The notes beneath the pieces are model-generated. The model searched no databases and was not told where the DNA came from. It saw nothing but the letters and a program-made list of their open reading frames with translations. A stretch of 64,000 nt of DNA from Castellaniella sp049671645 (GTDB lineage: Bacteria; Pseudomonadota; Gammaproteobacteria; Burkholderiales; Burkholderiaceae_B), in assembly GCF_049671645.1 (NCBI RefSeq), contig NZ_JBATVG010000022.1, positions 83,959-147,958 on the forward strand, given 5' to 3'. The position numbers and the translations under genes were made by a program. How positions within the stretch are numbered: position 1 is the stretch's first letter; each line of letters opens with the position of its first letter. Below are positions 24,856 through 33,993 of the stretch, one piece after another.

Positions 24856-27072
24856 ATGGCCAGCAGTGATGATGAAGCCTTCGTCTTCATGGACGAGTCG
24901 GGGGAACCGGCAGGGCACGAACATGCGCAGGCGCAGGTCTGGCGGGTACTGCTGGTCGACGATGAGCCCGATGTTCATGCCGCCACGCGGCTGGCGCTGA
25001 AGGGCATGGACATCGAAGGCCGGGCGATTGAATTCAGCCACGCCTATTCCGCGGCGCAGGCCATCGAACTGTTGTCGCAGCATGATGATTTCGCCGTGGC
25101 GCTGGTCGATGTCGTCATGGGCAGCAATGACGAAGGCCTGCAGCTGGTGCGCCGGATTCGCGAGGATCTGGGCAACCCCGTGATCCGCATCATCCTGCGC
25201 ACGGGGCAGCCAGGCTATGCGCCTGAGATCGATACGATCCGGCTGTACGACCTGAACGATTACAAGACCAAATCCGAACTGACCCAGGTGCGTTTGTTCA
25301 CCAGCCTGACAATGGCGATCCGTTCCTATGCGCAGATCCGGCAGCTGGAATCCGGTCGGCGCGGGCTGGAGCAGGTCTTGTCCGCCACGACCGAACTGGG
25401 CAAGCTGGTCGGCCTGAAAACCTTTGTCAGCGGCATCGTGACCCAGCTGTGCGCCATCTTGAACGTCGGCGCGGAATGCCTGGTGTGCGCCGCGATGCGG
25501 GAACCCGGGGCGCCGTCCTACATCCTGGCGGCGGCCGGCCAGTATGACAATTGGGTGGGCATGGCGCTGCAGGATGTGCCCGACGAACGCGTCAAGCGCC
25601 GCCTGCAGCATGTGCTGGATGCCCGGCGGCATTGTTTCGAGGACGGCGTGGCCTTGTTTTTTGCCGGACGGGGAGAGCAAGTGCTGGCCGCCTTCGTCGA
25701 TATGCCCGGCCCGCTGCCGGAGATCGAGCGGCGCCTGTTGGAGCTCTTTTGCGGCAATATCGCCATTGCCTTTGAAAACCTGCAGCTGTACCTGGATATC
25801 AACGATCTGGCCTATCAGGATGTGCTGGTGCGCCTGCCCAATCGCAACGCCATGGTGGCCGCCATCGATGCCCACGAGCCCGGCATGGAAACTGTGGCCT
25901 TGGTGGATCTGGACAACTTCTCCGAAATCAACAGCATCCTGGACGATAGCTATGGGGATGCCGTGCTGCTGGCGGCCGCCCGGAAACTGCGGCTGGCCTT
26001 CCCCGCGGACACCATGGTGGCCCGGCTGGGCGGCGATCTTTTCGGCCTGTATGGGCCGTGCGACCAGGTGACGTCGCAGCATATTGCGCAGGTCTTCGCC
26101 GAACCCTTCGAAATGGCGGGTGGAGAACCTCTGCGCCTGTCGGCCACGGCGGGCCTGGTGCGGCTGCGGGACGACGGGTTGCCGGGGGTGGCGGTCCTGA
26201 AGAATGCCGGGGCGGCGTTGAAGCAGGCCAAGCGTTTCCAGCGGGGCAAATCCATGATGTTCGAGGCCGCCCAGGCGGATGCGGCCCGGGATCGGATCCA
26301 GATGCTGAACCGCTTGCGGGCTTCTTTTTCGGCGGAACACCTGTTTCTGCACTATCAGCCCTTCGTGCACCTGAAAGACGGCCGGGTCATGGGGGCGGAA
26401 TGCCTGCTGCGCTGGAAAACCCCCGAAGGCCAGTTCATTCCGCCTGACCAGTTCATTCCCCTGGCCGAACAGTCCGGCTTGATGATTCCGATCGGCGAAT
26501 GGGTGTTTCGCACCGCCCTGAAGTGGCGCAGATCGCTGGTGGGACTGGTGGGTGATGATTTCCGGGTGGCGGTGAATGTGTCCCATGTCCAGTTCGCGGA
26601 GCCTGATTTCGTGCGCAGGCTGCTGGGTATCCTGGGTGAAACAGGCATCCCCGGGGAGCAGGTGGAAATCGAGCTGACGGAATCGGTGGCCATCGGCAAT
26701 ATCGATCTGTTGGCCCTGCGCCTGGACGAATTGCGCGCGCGCGGCGTCAGGGTGGCCATGGATGACTTCGGCACGGGATATTCATCGCTCAGCGTCATCC
26801 AGCGCCTGAACCTGGATCGGCTGAAGATCGATCGCAGTTTCATCAGCGGCCCGCGCAGCGGCGATGATCATTTCGGCATTGCCCGGACCGTCATCGCCCT
26901 GGCCCGGCACCTGCAGGTGGCCACGATCGCCGAGGGCATCGAAACCAGCGAGCAGCGCATGGCGCTGCAAGCGTCGGGCTGCGAAGAAGGGCAGGGGTAC
27001 CTGTTTTCACGCCCGCTGGACGAGGCCGCGTTCCGGCAATGGTTGATGGATCGGCGGGCAGCCGCGTCCTGA
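24856..27072 (+). CDS. Response regulator with degenerate GGDEF and EAL domains (c-di-GMP signalling)
   Basis: A 738-aa protein; the ATG at 24856 follows AAAGGGG, and upstream frame extends without similarity. N-terminal receiver domain: LLVDDEPDVHAATRLAL and phospho-acceptor D85 in VALVDVVMGS. A middle DUF3369/GAF-like region follows. The GGDEF domain is degenerate: LGGDLFG at ~392-396 replaces GGDEF, so cyclase activity is doubtful. The EAL domain keeps most metal and substrate residues (NVSHVQF, ELTES, DDFGTGYSS at ~636, IAEGIET) but reads ECL (515-517) for EAL. Likely a phosphorylation-controlled c-di-GMP phosphodiesterase. The histidine kinase 44 bp downstream is the probable partner. 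Confidence 0.85.
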   Translation: MASSDDEAFVFMDESGEPAGHEHAQAQVWRVLLVDDEPDVHAATRLALKGMDIEGRAIEFSHAYSAAQAIELLSQHDDFAVALVDVVMGSNDEGLQLVRRIREDLGNPVIRIILRTGQPGYAPEIDTIRLYDLNDYKTKSELTQVRLFTSLTMAIRSYAQIRQLESGRRGLEQVLSATTELGKLVGLKTFVSGIVTQLCAILNVGAECLVCAAMREPGAPSYILAAAGQYDNWVGMALQDVPDERVKRRLQHVLDARRHCFEDGVALFFAGRGEQVLAAFVDMPGPLPEIERRLLELFCGNIAIAFENLQLYLDINDLAYQDVLVRLPNRNAMVAAIDAHEPGMETVALVDLDNFSEINSILDDSYGDAVLLAAARKLRLAFPADTMVARLGGDLFGLYGPCDQVTSQHIAQVFAEPFEMAGGEPLRLSATAGLVRLRDDGLPGVAVLKNAGAALKQAKRFQRGKSMMFEAAQADAARDRIQMLNRLRASFSAEHLFLHYQPFVHLKDGRVMGAECLLRWKTPEGQFIPPDQFIPLAEQSGLMIPIGEWVFRTALKWRRSLVGLVGDDFRVAVNVSHVQFAEPDFVRRLLGILGETGIPGEQVEIELTESVAIGNIDLLALRLDELRARGVRVAMDDFGTGYSSLSVIQRLNLDRLKIDRSFISGPRSGDDHFGIARTVIALARHLQVATIAEGIETSEQRMALQASGCEEGQGYLFSRPLDEAAFRQWLMDRRAAAS

Positions 27073-27116
27073 AGATCCGCCTTGCGTCGGCCGGCGTATT
27101 TCAACAGAATGGAATC

Positions 27117-28841
27117 ATGAACGCTACCGATACCTCCCCGGGCGGGCCGCTGGGCGAGCCCCGCCAGGAAAGCGAACGTTTCGCGGCCTTGGCGCGGGTA
27201 TCCAATACCGGCGTCTGGGAATGGGATGCGGACCGACGCCATCTGTGGTGCAGCCCCGAATACTTCAGGATGCTGGGGCGCGACCCGGCGGCGTTTGCCG
27301 ATCAGGCCCAAGAAAACCTGGACGCCGTCTGGATCGCCTTCCTGCACCCCGACGACCGGGAACAGGCCAGCCGCAGCTTCGCGGATTATCTGGCTTCGGA
27401 TACGGCCGACATGTATGAAAGCGAATTCCGCATGGCCCACGCCGACGGCGGCTGGGTCTGGATCTGGTCGCGCGGCAGCGCCTTGCGCGACGATCGGGGG
27501 CGGCGGACCAGTCGCACCGTGGGCACGCACATCGATGTGACGTCGCTGCGGCAGACCCAGGCGCACCTGCGCGAAAGCCAGGAACGGCTGGCCTCGATCA
27601 GCAACAATCTGCCCGACAGCATGGTGTACCAGGTGGATTGCGGCCCCACGGGCGACACCCGGACCTTCACCTATGTCAGCGAAGGGGTCTGGAATTTGCA
27701 TCGGGTATCGGTGGCGGATGCCTTGCGGTCGCCGGAACTGATCTACGGGCAGGTTTCCCCGGGTACCAAGGAACGCCTGCTGGCGCGGCAGCGCCAATGC
27801 CTGGCGGATATGTCCGATTTCAGATTCGAGATCTGCTCGACCCTGCCCGATGGCAGCCAGCGCTGGTTTCTGATCGCGTCGTCGCCCCGGCGCCTGGACA
27901 ATGGCCACCTGGCGTTTGACGGCATCGAACTGGACATCACCGAACGCAAGCGGCAGGAACAGGAAATCCGGGACCTGAACACCGGCCTGGAACGCCGCGT
28001 GCTGGAACGCACGGTGGAATTGCAATCGACGCTGGACAGGCTGCGCCGCACCCAGGACGAGCTGCTGCAAAACGAAAAACTGGCGTCTCTGGGGGCCTTG
28101 GTCGCGGGCGTGGCGCACGAGCTCAACACCCCGATCGGCAATGCCGTCACGGTGGCTTCGACCCTGGCCCAGACACATCGCCGGTTCAGGGCGCAGACCG
28201 AATCCGGCCTGACCCGCAGCGCCCTGGCCAGCTACCTGGACGATGTCGAGGAAGGCGGCCAGATCATCGAACGCAATCTGGTCCGCGCGGCCGAGCTCAT
28301 CGGTGGGTTCAAGCAGCTCTCGGCCGACCAGACCAGCTACCAGCGCCGCCCCTTCGATCTGCGGGTGCTGGTCCAGGAGGTCGTCATGGCCATGCGCCCG
28401 GCGGTGCGCAAGACGAACATCCGGTTGCGGGATGAGATTCCCGATGGGCTGACCCTAGACAGCTTTCCCGGCCCCTTGGGGCAGGTGCTGATGAACCTGA
28501 TCAATAACGCCTTGATCCACGCCTTTGACGGGCGTGAAACCGGCCTGGTCCAGTTGTCCGCGACCCAGCCGGATGGCGCGGATACCGTGTGCCTGACCGT
28601 CAGCGATGATGGTTGCGGCGTGGCGCCCGACGATCAGAAGCGGATCTTCGACCCTTTCTTTTCCACCCGCCTGGGGCAGGGCGGATCGGGCCTGGGCCTG
28701 CACATCACCCATACGTTGGTGACGGGGCTGCTCGGCGGGCGGATCGAGGTCGATAGCCAGCCGGGGCAGGGCAGCCGCTTCAGCGTGCGGCTGCCGCTGA
28801 GGGCGCCTCGGGCCGGGGGCGCGGATCCGGCGGCACGGTAG
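27117..28841 (+). CDS. PAS-domain sensor histidine kinase
   Basis: A 574-aa soluble-looking kinase without obvious membrane spans. Two PAS domains: one around NTGVWEWDADRRHLWCSPEYFRML and one around LASISNNLPDSMVYQVD. A coiled-coil leads into the dimerisation helix, with phospho-acceptor H334 in VAGVAHELNTPIGN. The ATPase domain has NLINNALIHAF (N box), VSDDGCGVAPDD (G1) and GGSGLGLHITHTLV (G2). The ATG at 27117 is chosen since the upstream extension overlaps the preceding gene. Adjacent placement suggests it phosphorylates the receiver of the GGDEF-EAL protein. Confidence 0.88.
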   Translation: MNATDTSPGGPLGEPRQESERFAALARVSNTGVWEWDADRRHLWCSPEYFRMLGRDPAAFADQAQENLDAVWIAFLHPDDREQASRSFADYLASDTADMYESEFRMAHADGGWVWIWSRGSALRDDRGRRTSRTVGTHIDVTSLRQTQAHLRESQERLASISNNLPDSMVYQVDCGPTGDTRTFTYVSEGVWNLHRVSVADALRSPELIYGQVSPGTKERLLARQRQCLADMSDFRFEICSTLPDGSQRWFLIASSPRRLDNGHLAFDGIELDITERKRQEQEIRDLNTGLERRVLERTVELQSTLDRLRRTQDELLQNEKLASLGALVAGVAHELNTPIGNAVTVASTLAQTHRRFRAQTESGLTRSALASYLDDVEEGGQIIERNLVRAAELIGGFKQLSADQTSYQRRPFDLRVLVQEVVMAMRPAVRKTNIRLRDEIPDGLTLDSFPGPLGQVLMNLINNALIHAFDGRETGLVQLSATQPDGADTVCLTVSDDGCGVAPDDQKRIFDPFFSTRLGQGGSGLGLHITHTLVTGLLGGRIEVDSQPGQGSRFSVRLPLRAPRAGGADPAAR

Positions 28842-28868
28842 AATTACCCGGTCCCTCTCAACGCGATA

Positions 28869-29735
28869 ATGGCCTTCACCATGGCACAATTCCAAGCTTT
28901 CTGGGCATCCATGCCGGACTTCCAAGATGCCGCCGTTCATCTGCTGGTCACGCTGCTGATCCTGGTGATCGGCTGGATGGTTTCGAATGGGTTCGGGCGA
29001 CTGGTGCGCCGTCTGGCGGATCATTCGACACGCATCGATCCCACCGTCATTCCCATCCTGCGCAGTGTGACCGTCTGGTCCGTGCGCACGGTCGTGCTGC
29101 TGGCCGTGCTGGCCCGACTGGGCGTGCAGACGGCCAGCCTGGTAGCGATGCTGGGGGCTTCCGCCCTGGCCATCGGCCTGGCTTTGCAGGGGACTTTGCA
29201 GAATTTCGCCGCCGGCATCATGTTGCTGCTGCTGCGCCCGGTGCGGGCGGGCGAATTCGTCTCGGTGGAAGGCAAGGGCATGGGCACGGTCGACGAGATC
29301 GGCCTGTTCATGACGCGGCTGGTGCAGGCCGATGGCATTCACCTGCTGCTGCCCAATTCCCTGGTCTGGGGCAATCCCATCGTCAACTACAGCCGCAATC
29401 CGACCCGCCGCCTGGACATGATGGTCGGGGTGCGCCAGGGCGATGACCTGGACGCCGCCCTGGCGACCTTGCAAGGCCTGGTGGACCGGCATGCCGACGT
29501 GCTGAAGGACCCGGCGCCTCAGGTCATGGTGATGGAATACCGCGACAGCGCCGTCATGCTGAACATCCGTTTGTGGACGCTGTCGGACAAGTACTGGGAT
29601 GTCCGCTTCGACCTGCAGCGCCAGGCGCCGCAGGTGCTGCGCAACGCCGGACTGAGCAGCCCGATCCCGCTGCGTGAAGTCCGGACCATCAACGAGCAGG
29701 CATCCGCGCCGCGCGCAGCCGCCAACGGCGGCTGA
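28869..29735 (+). CDS. Small-conductance mechanosensitive channel, MscS family
   Basis: A 288-aa inner-membrane protein with three predicted transmembrane helices. The pore-lining helix is seen in ASALAIGLALQGTLQNFAAG, the conserved MscS glycine/alanine pattern, followed by the beta domain (RPVRAGEFVSVEGKGMGTVDEIGLF and LPNSLVWGNPIVNYSRNPTRR). Such channels open under membrane tension to release solutes on osmotic downshock. Length is near E. coli MscS (286 aa). Convergent with cysE. Confidence 0.93.
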   Translation: MAFTMAQFQAFWASMPDFQDAAVHLLVTLLILVIGWMVSNGFGRLVRRLADHSTRIDPTVIPILRSVTVWSVRTVVLLAVLARLGVQTASLVAMLGASALAIGLALQGTLQNFAAGIMLLLLRPVRAGEFVSVEGKGMGTVDEIGLFMTRLVQADGIHLLLPNSLVWGNPIVNYSRNPTRRLDMMVGVRQGDDLDAALATLQGLVDRHADVLKDPAPQVMVMEYRDSAVMLNIRLWTLSDKYWDVRFDLQRQAPQVLRNAGLSSPIPLREVRTINEQASAPRAAANGG

Positions 29736-29747
29736 CGGGCTGGCCCT

Positions 29748-30695
29748 TCAGTCCACCATCCGGTTCAGGCGTTCCACGTCCAGCGGGCGCTGACCGTTTT
29801 CAATGCGCTGGCCCAGGTCTTCCATGGCCTGGCACAGGCGGTGGATGCGCTGGTCCTGCTGGGCCGTGTGGTTGATCAATTCGTGCAGTACCTTGACCAG
29901 GGGGTCGTCGTCCGCGCGGCCGACGCCATAGGGCGCGAAATCTTCCGGCCGGTCGGCGGTCTGGCCGTCTTCGCCCTGGCGGCCGCGCTGCAGCAGGTCC
30001 TGCAAAGGCTTGGCCGCCCAGTCCGATTGGCAGGGCAGTTCCTGCCCGGCCTGCGCGGATGACGCCGGCGCGGCCCCGGCCTGAATCGGCGTGGCGGCGG
30101 GTGTCGGCGTCTCGTCGCCGGTGGCGGCTGCTGCGGAAGTCCGGGTGTCCGAGGCGTGCGCTTCATCCGCGGCGTGATCCTGCGGCAGGATGACGCGAGC
30201 CGGGTTGCCCACTGCCGTGGCGCCGGCCGGCACGGGTTTGATCACCACGGCGTTGGATCCGATGCGGGCATGGGCGCCCACGGTGAACCCGCCCAGGATC
30301 TGGGCGCCCGCGCCGACCACCACGCCTTCCTCCAGGGTGGGGTGGCGTTTTTCGCCTTTGTACAGGCGGGTGCCGCCCAGGGTGACCCCCTGGTAGATCG
30401 TGCAGTCGTCGCCGATTTCGGCGGTTTCGCCGATCACCACGCCAAAGCCGTGGTCGATGAAGACGCGCCGTCCGATCCGGGCCCCCGGATGGATCTCGAT
30501 GCCGGTCAGCATCCGCCCCAGGTGCGAGACGAAGCGTCCCGCCCAGAACCAGTTGCGCCGCCACAGGCCATGGGCCATGCGGTGGATCAGGATGGCGTGC
30601 AGACCGGGGTAGCAGGTCAGGATCTCGATGCGGCTGCGGGCTGCCGGGTCGCGCTCGTGGATGCAGGCGATTTCTTCGCGTAGCTGTTCAAACAT
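29748..30695 (-). CDS. cysE: Serine O-acetyltransferase
   Basis: A 315-aa enzyme making O-acetylserine for cysteine synthesis. The hexapeptide left-handed helix is obvious (IEIHPGARIGRRVFIDHGFG, IGETAEIGDDCTIYQGVTLG, GAGAQILGGFTVG). The N-terminus is the short type (MFEQLREEIACIHERDPAAR). After about residue 175 a ~140-residue Ala/Pro-rich linker and a helical tail (LHELINHTAQQDQRIHRLCQ) follow. This is longer than usual; the tail's function is unknown. Confidence 0.93.
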   Translation of the reverse strand: MFEQLREEIACIHERDPAARSRIEILTCYPGLHAILIHRMAHGLWRRNWFWAGRFVSHLGRMLTGIEIHPGARIGRRVFIDHGFGVVIGETAEIGDDCTIYQGVTLGGTRLYKGEKRHPTLEEGVVVGAGAQILGGFTVGAHARIGSNAVVIKPVPAGATAVGNPARVILPQDHAADEAHASDTRTSAAAATGDETPTPAATPIQAGAAPASSAQAGQELPCQSDWAAKPLQDLLQRGRQGEDGQTADRPEDFAPYGVGRADDDPLVKVLHELINHTAQQDQRIHRLCQAMEDLGQRIENGQRPLDVERLNRMVD

Positions 30696-30701
30696 GATGG
30701 T

Positions 30702-31526
30702 TCAGACGGGGTCCTGGGGGTGGGCGAGTCGGGCGGTGCGGATCATGGCGGTGCACAGGCCGCGCATCATGTCCACTTCGTCGGCGCTCAGGCGGTTGCG
30801 CGTCCACATCTGGCGCATCCGGGGCACCAGTTTCTTGGGGTGCCGGGGGTCCAGGAATTCGACGGCGACCAGCGCTTGCTCGAAATGGTCCAGCATAGCC
30901 TGAACGCGGTCGTTGCTGGCCAGGTCCATGCCGGGGTCATGGCGGCCATGGGTATCGGGCAGGCGGGCCTGCTGCGTCAGCGGCAGCAGCGCGTAGCGCA
31001 TTTCCCAGGCGGCCAACTGCAGCGCCTGGGACACATTCAGCGAACTGTATTCCGGATTGGCCGGGATGTGGCAGATCTGCTGGCACAGCAGGATGTCGTC
31101 GTTGGACAGGCCGGATCGTTCCGTGCCCAGCACGATGGCGATCCGGGATTCCAGGCGGCCCAGCGCGGCGGCGGATTGGGCGGCGGCCTCGCGGATGTCG
31201 CAGGGCGGCGCGCCCAGGGCGCGTGCCCGCGCCGTCAGCGCGAAGGCCAGGGTGGTCGGGCCCAGCGCATCGGCCAGGCTGTCGTGGACGCAGGCCCGTT
31301 CCAGGATGTCGCCCGCGCCGCTGGCCAGCGCCTGGGCGTCGGGGTGGCGCAGCACGTCGGGATCGCCCGGCGCGACCAGATGCAGGTCGTGAAACCCCAT
31401 GGTCTTGATCGCGCGCGCCGCCGAGCCGACGTTGCCCGGGTGGCTGGGGCTGACCATGATGAAGCGCACCCGGGCGAAGGGATCGGGCCTGTCGGCGAGC
31501 AAATCGGAGGAAACTGGTAGAGTCAT
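30702..31526 (-). CDS. trmJ: tRNA (cytidine/uridine-2'-O-)-methyltransferase TrmJ
   Basis: A 274-aa SPOUT-class methyltransferase that methylates the ribose at tRNA position 32. The SAM-binding knot is seen in VSPSHPGNVGSAARAIKTMG, IVLGTERSGLSNDD and IPANPEYSSLNVSQALQLAAW. It lies 6 bp upstream of cysE on the same strand and is divergent from suhB, sharing a ~40-bp promoter gap. Confidence 0.92.
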   Translation of the reverse strand: MTLPVSSDLLADRPDPFARVRFIMVSPSHPGNVGSAARAIKTMGFHDLHLVAPGDPDVLRHPDAQALASGAGDILERACVHDSLADALGPTTLAFALTARARALGAPPCDIREAAAQSAAALGRLESRIAIVLGTERSGLSNDDILLCQQICHIPANPEYSSLNVSQALQLAAWEMRYALLPLTQQARLPDTHGRHDPGMDLASNDRVQAMLDHFEQALVAVEFLDPRHPKKLVPRMRQMWTRNRLSADEVDMMRGLCTAMIRTARLAHPQDPV

Positions 31527-31565
31527 TTAAAATAGAAGCTTGTTACCCGTGATCTTTGGAAACCT

Positions 31566-32345
31566 ATGCATCCGATGCTTAACACCGCCATCAAGGCGGC
31601 GCGCCGCGCAGGCGCCATCATCAACCGCGCCAGTCTCGACCTTGAACGCCTGAATGTGGCGCGCAAAGGCCCCAAGGACTATGTGACCGAGGTCGATCGG
31701 GCTGCCGAGGAATCCATTATCGACATTTTACGCACAGCCTATCCCGAACACGGTTTCCTGGGTGAAGAATCCGGTGCGCATGCGGGGGCGGGCGCCGCGG
31801 AATCCGAATTCCAGTGGGTGATCGACCCGCTGGACGGCACCACCAATTTCATCCACGGTTTTCAGCACTACGCCGTGTCGATCGCCCTGATGCAGCGCGG
31901 GCAGGCCGTGCATGCCGTGATCTACGATCCCTCGCGCAATGAAATGTTCACGGCCAGCCGGGGCAGCGGCGCGTTCCTGAACGATCGCCGGGTGCGGGTG
32001 TCGTCGTGCACGCGCTATCACGACGCTCTGCTGGCTTCGCATATCCCTCAGTCCACCGCGCTGCCGGCGAATTCGCCGTTCGTGTCCTTGCTGGCCGATT
32101 GCGCCGCCGCCCGGCGCACGGGTTCCACCGTGCTGGACCTGGCCTGGGTGGCCAGCGGGCGGCTGGATGGCTTTTGCGGCGTGGGCCTGAAGCCCTGGGA
32201 CATGGCGGCGGGCAGCCTGCTCGTGCTGGAAGCCGGCGGCCTGATGGCCGATTTCCAGGGGGAACAAGGCTGGCTGCAATCCGGCAACGTGCTGGCGGCG
32301 GCTCCGAAGATATTTACCCAGATGATGGCGCATCTGCAGGCCTGA
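31566..32345 (+). CDS. suhB: Inositol-1-monophosphatase family protein SuhB
   Basis: A 259-aa Mg-dependent phosphatase; SuhB also acts as a factor in rRNA transcription complexes. Metal and substrate motifs: GEESG, WVIDPLDGTTNFIHGF and LKPWDMAAGSLLVLEAGG. Divergent from trmJ and followed 9 bp later by the TerC-type gene. The length is normal. Confidence 0.94.
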   Translation: MHPMLNTAIKAARRAGAIINRASLDLERLNVARKGPKDYVTEVDRAAEESIIDILRTAYPEHGFLGEESGAHAGAGAAESEFQWVIDPLDGTTNFIHGFQHYAVSIALMQRGQAVHAVIYDPSRNEMFTASRGSGAFLNDRRVRVSSCTRYHDALLASHIPQSTALPANSPFVSLLADCAAARRTGSTVLDLAWVASGRLDGFCGVGLKPWDMAAGSLLVLEAGGLMADFQGEQGWLQSGNVLAAAPKIFTQMMAHLQA

Positions 32346-32354
32346 TAAGGAAAT

Positions 32355-33938
32355 ATGATGGAATGGTTGCTGGATCCGGCAGCCTGGGTGGGCTTGTTCA
32401 CCCTGATCATCCTGGAAATCGTTCTAGGGATCGATAATCTGGTTTTCATCGCCATCCTGGTCGACAAGCTCCCCCCCAAGGAGCGCGACCGGGCCCGGGT
32501 GCTGGGCTTGAGCCTGGCCCTGATCATGCGGTTGCTGCTGCTGACCCTGATGTCCCATCTGGTCAAATTGACCACCCCCCTGTTCCATGTGGGGGCCATG
32601 GGGTTTTCCGGGCGCGACCTGATCCTGATCGTGGGCGGATTCTTCCTGCTGTTCAAAGGCACCTTTGAACTGCATGATCGCATCGAAGGCCGCACCCAGC
32701 ACGCGACCGGGTCGCGCATCCATGCAGGCTTCGCGGTCATCGTCACCCAGATCGTGATTCTGGATGCGGTTTTCTCCATCGATTCCGTCATTACCGCCGT
32801 CGGCATGGTGGATCATCTGGTCATCATGATGGCGGCCGTGATCATCGCCATGGCCATCATGCTGGTGGCCTCCAAGCCCTTGACCGCCTTCGTCAACGCG
32901 CACCAGACCGTGGTGATCCTGTGCCTGGGGTTCCTGTTGACCATCGGGTTTTCGCTGGTGGCCGATGGTTTCAAATTCGCGGTGCCCAAGGGCTACCTGT
33001 ATGCGGCCATCGTCTTCTCGGTGCTGATCGAAACCCTGAATCAGTGGGCCAAGCGCAATGTGCGCCGGGCTGAAATGCGCCGGCCGCTGCGCGAGCGCAC
33101 GGCTGAAACCGTATTGCTGATGCTGGGCCGCAAGCCCCTGATCGGGCCGGAGCCCGAATCCGATCAGCAAGACGCCCAACCGGTGCAGGCCTTCGTCGAC
33201 GAGGAACGCAATATGGTCAGCGGCGTGCTCACGCTCAGCGACCGCAATGTCCACTCGGTCATGACGCCGCGCACGGACGTGTCGTGGATCAATCTGGAAT
33301 CGCCGGTAGAGGAACTGCGCGAGCAATTGATTCGGGAACCGCACAGCTTCTTCCCGGTGTGCCGCGGCACCCTGGACGAAGTCGTGGGCGTCGGGCGGGC
33401 CAAGGAACTGCTGCTCGACCTGCTGGAGCACGGCGGCATCCGCGAAACCCGCCTGCGCGAACCGATCATCGTGCATGAAACCATCCAGATCCTGTCGCTG
33501 ATGGAAACGCTCAAGCGTTCGCATGGTCTGCTGGTGCTGGTGGCCGATGAATTCGGGTCCATCGTCGGGGTGGTCACGCCGATCGATATCTTCGAGGCCA
33601 TCGCCGGGGAATTCCCGGACGAGGACGAGGCCCCCGACATCATCGACCAGGGGGGCGGCCGCTGGCGTGTCGATGGCGCGGCCGACCTGCATCACCTGGA
33701 ACAGATCCTGCGCACCGACGGGCTGGTGGACGACGACGAGGAATACTCCACGATCGCCGGCTATCTGCTCAGCCGCTTCGGGCGCCTGCCCGACGTGGGC
33801 GACCAGTGCGAACTGGTGCACGACTACGATGCTTTCCGTTTCACGGTCGCCGCCCTGGAGGGCCGCCGGATCGCCGCCGTGCAGATCGAACGCCTGGCCC
33901 CGCTGGACTCCGATCCGGATGTGGAGATGCTGGGCTAG
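32355..33938 (+). CDS. TerC-family membrane protein with CBS and CorC/HlyC domains
   Basis: A 527-aa integral membrane protein. The N-terminal ~235 residues are a TerC domain with about seven helices and the acidic intramembrane motifs LEIVLGIDNLVFIAIL and DAVFSIDSVITAVG. A CBS pair follows (VMTPRTDVSWI, LVLVADEFGSIVGVVTPIDI), then a CorC/HlyC transporter-associated domain (DEEYSTIAGYLLSRFGRLPDVG). This matches the YegH/YoaE type. A role in metal export or in exoenzyme membrane insertion is suggested for relatives, but the substrate is unknown. AAGGAAA precedes the start. Confidence 0.9.
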   Translation: MMEWLLDPAAWVGLFTLIILEIVLGIDNLVFIAILVDKLPPKERDRARVLGLSLALIMRLLLLTLMSHLVKLTTPLFHVGAMGFSGRDLILIVGGFFLLFKGTFELHDRIEGRTQHATGSRIHAGFAVIVTQIVILDAVFSIDSVITAVGMVDHLVIMMAAVIIAMAIMLVASKPLTAFVNAHQTVVILCLGFLLTIGFSLVADGFKFAVPKGYLYAAIVFSVLIETLNQWAKRNVRRAEMRRPLRERTAETVLLMLGRKPLIGPEPESDQQDAQPVQAFVDEERNMVSGVLTLSDRNVHSVMTPRTDVSWINLESPVEELREQLIREPHSFFPVCRGTLDEVVGVGRAKELLLDLLEHGGIRETRLREPIIVHETIQILSLMETLKRSHGLLVLVADEFGSIVGVVTPIDIFEAIAGEFPDEDEAPDIIDQGGGRWRVDGAADLHHLEQILRTDGLVDDDEEYSTIAGYLLSRFGRLPDVGDQCELVHDYDAFRFTVAALEGRRIAAVQIERLAPLDSDPDVEMLG

Positions 33939-33993
33939 GACGGCGGGCGCATAGACAACTGATGCGCAAAAAGCCGGATCCGACCGGGGGGGG

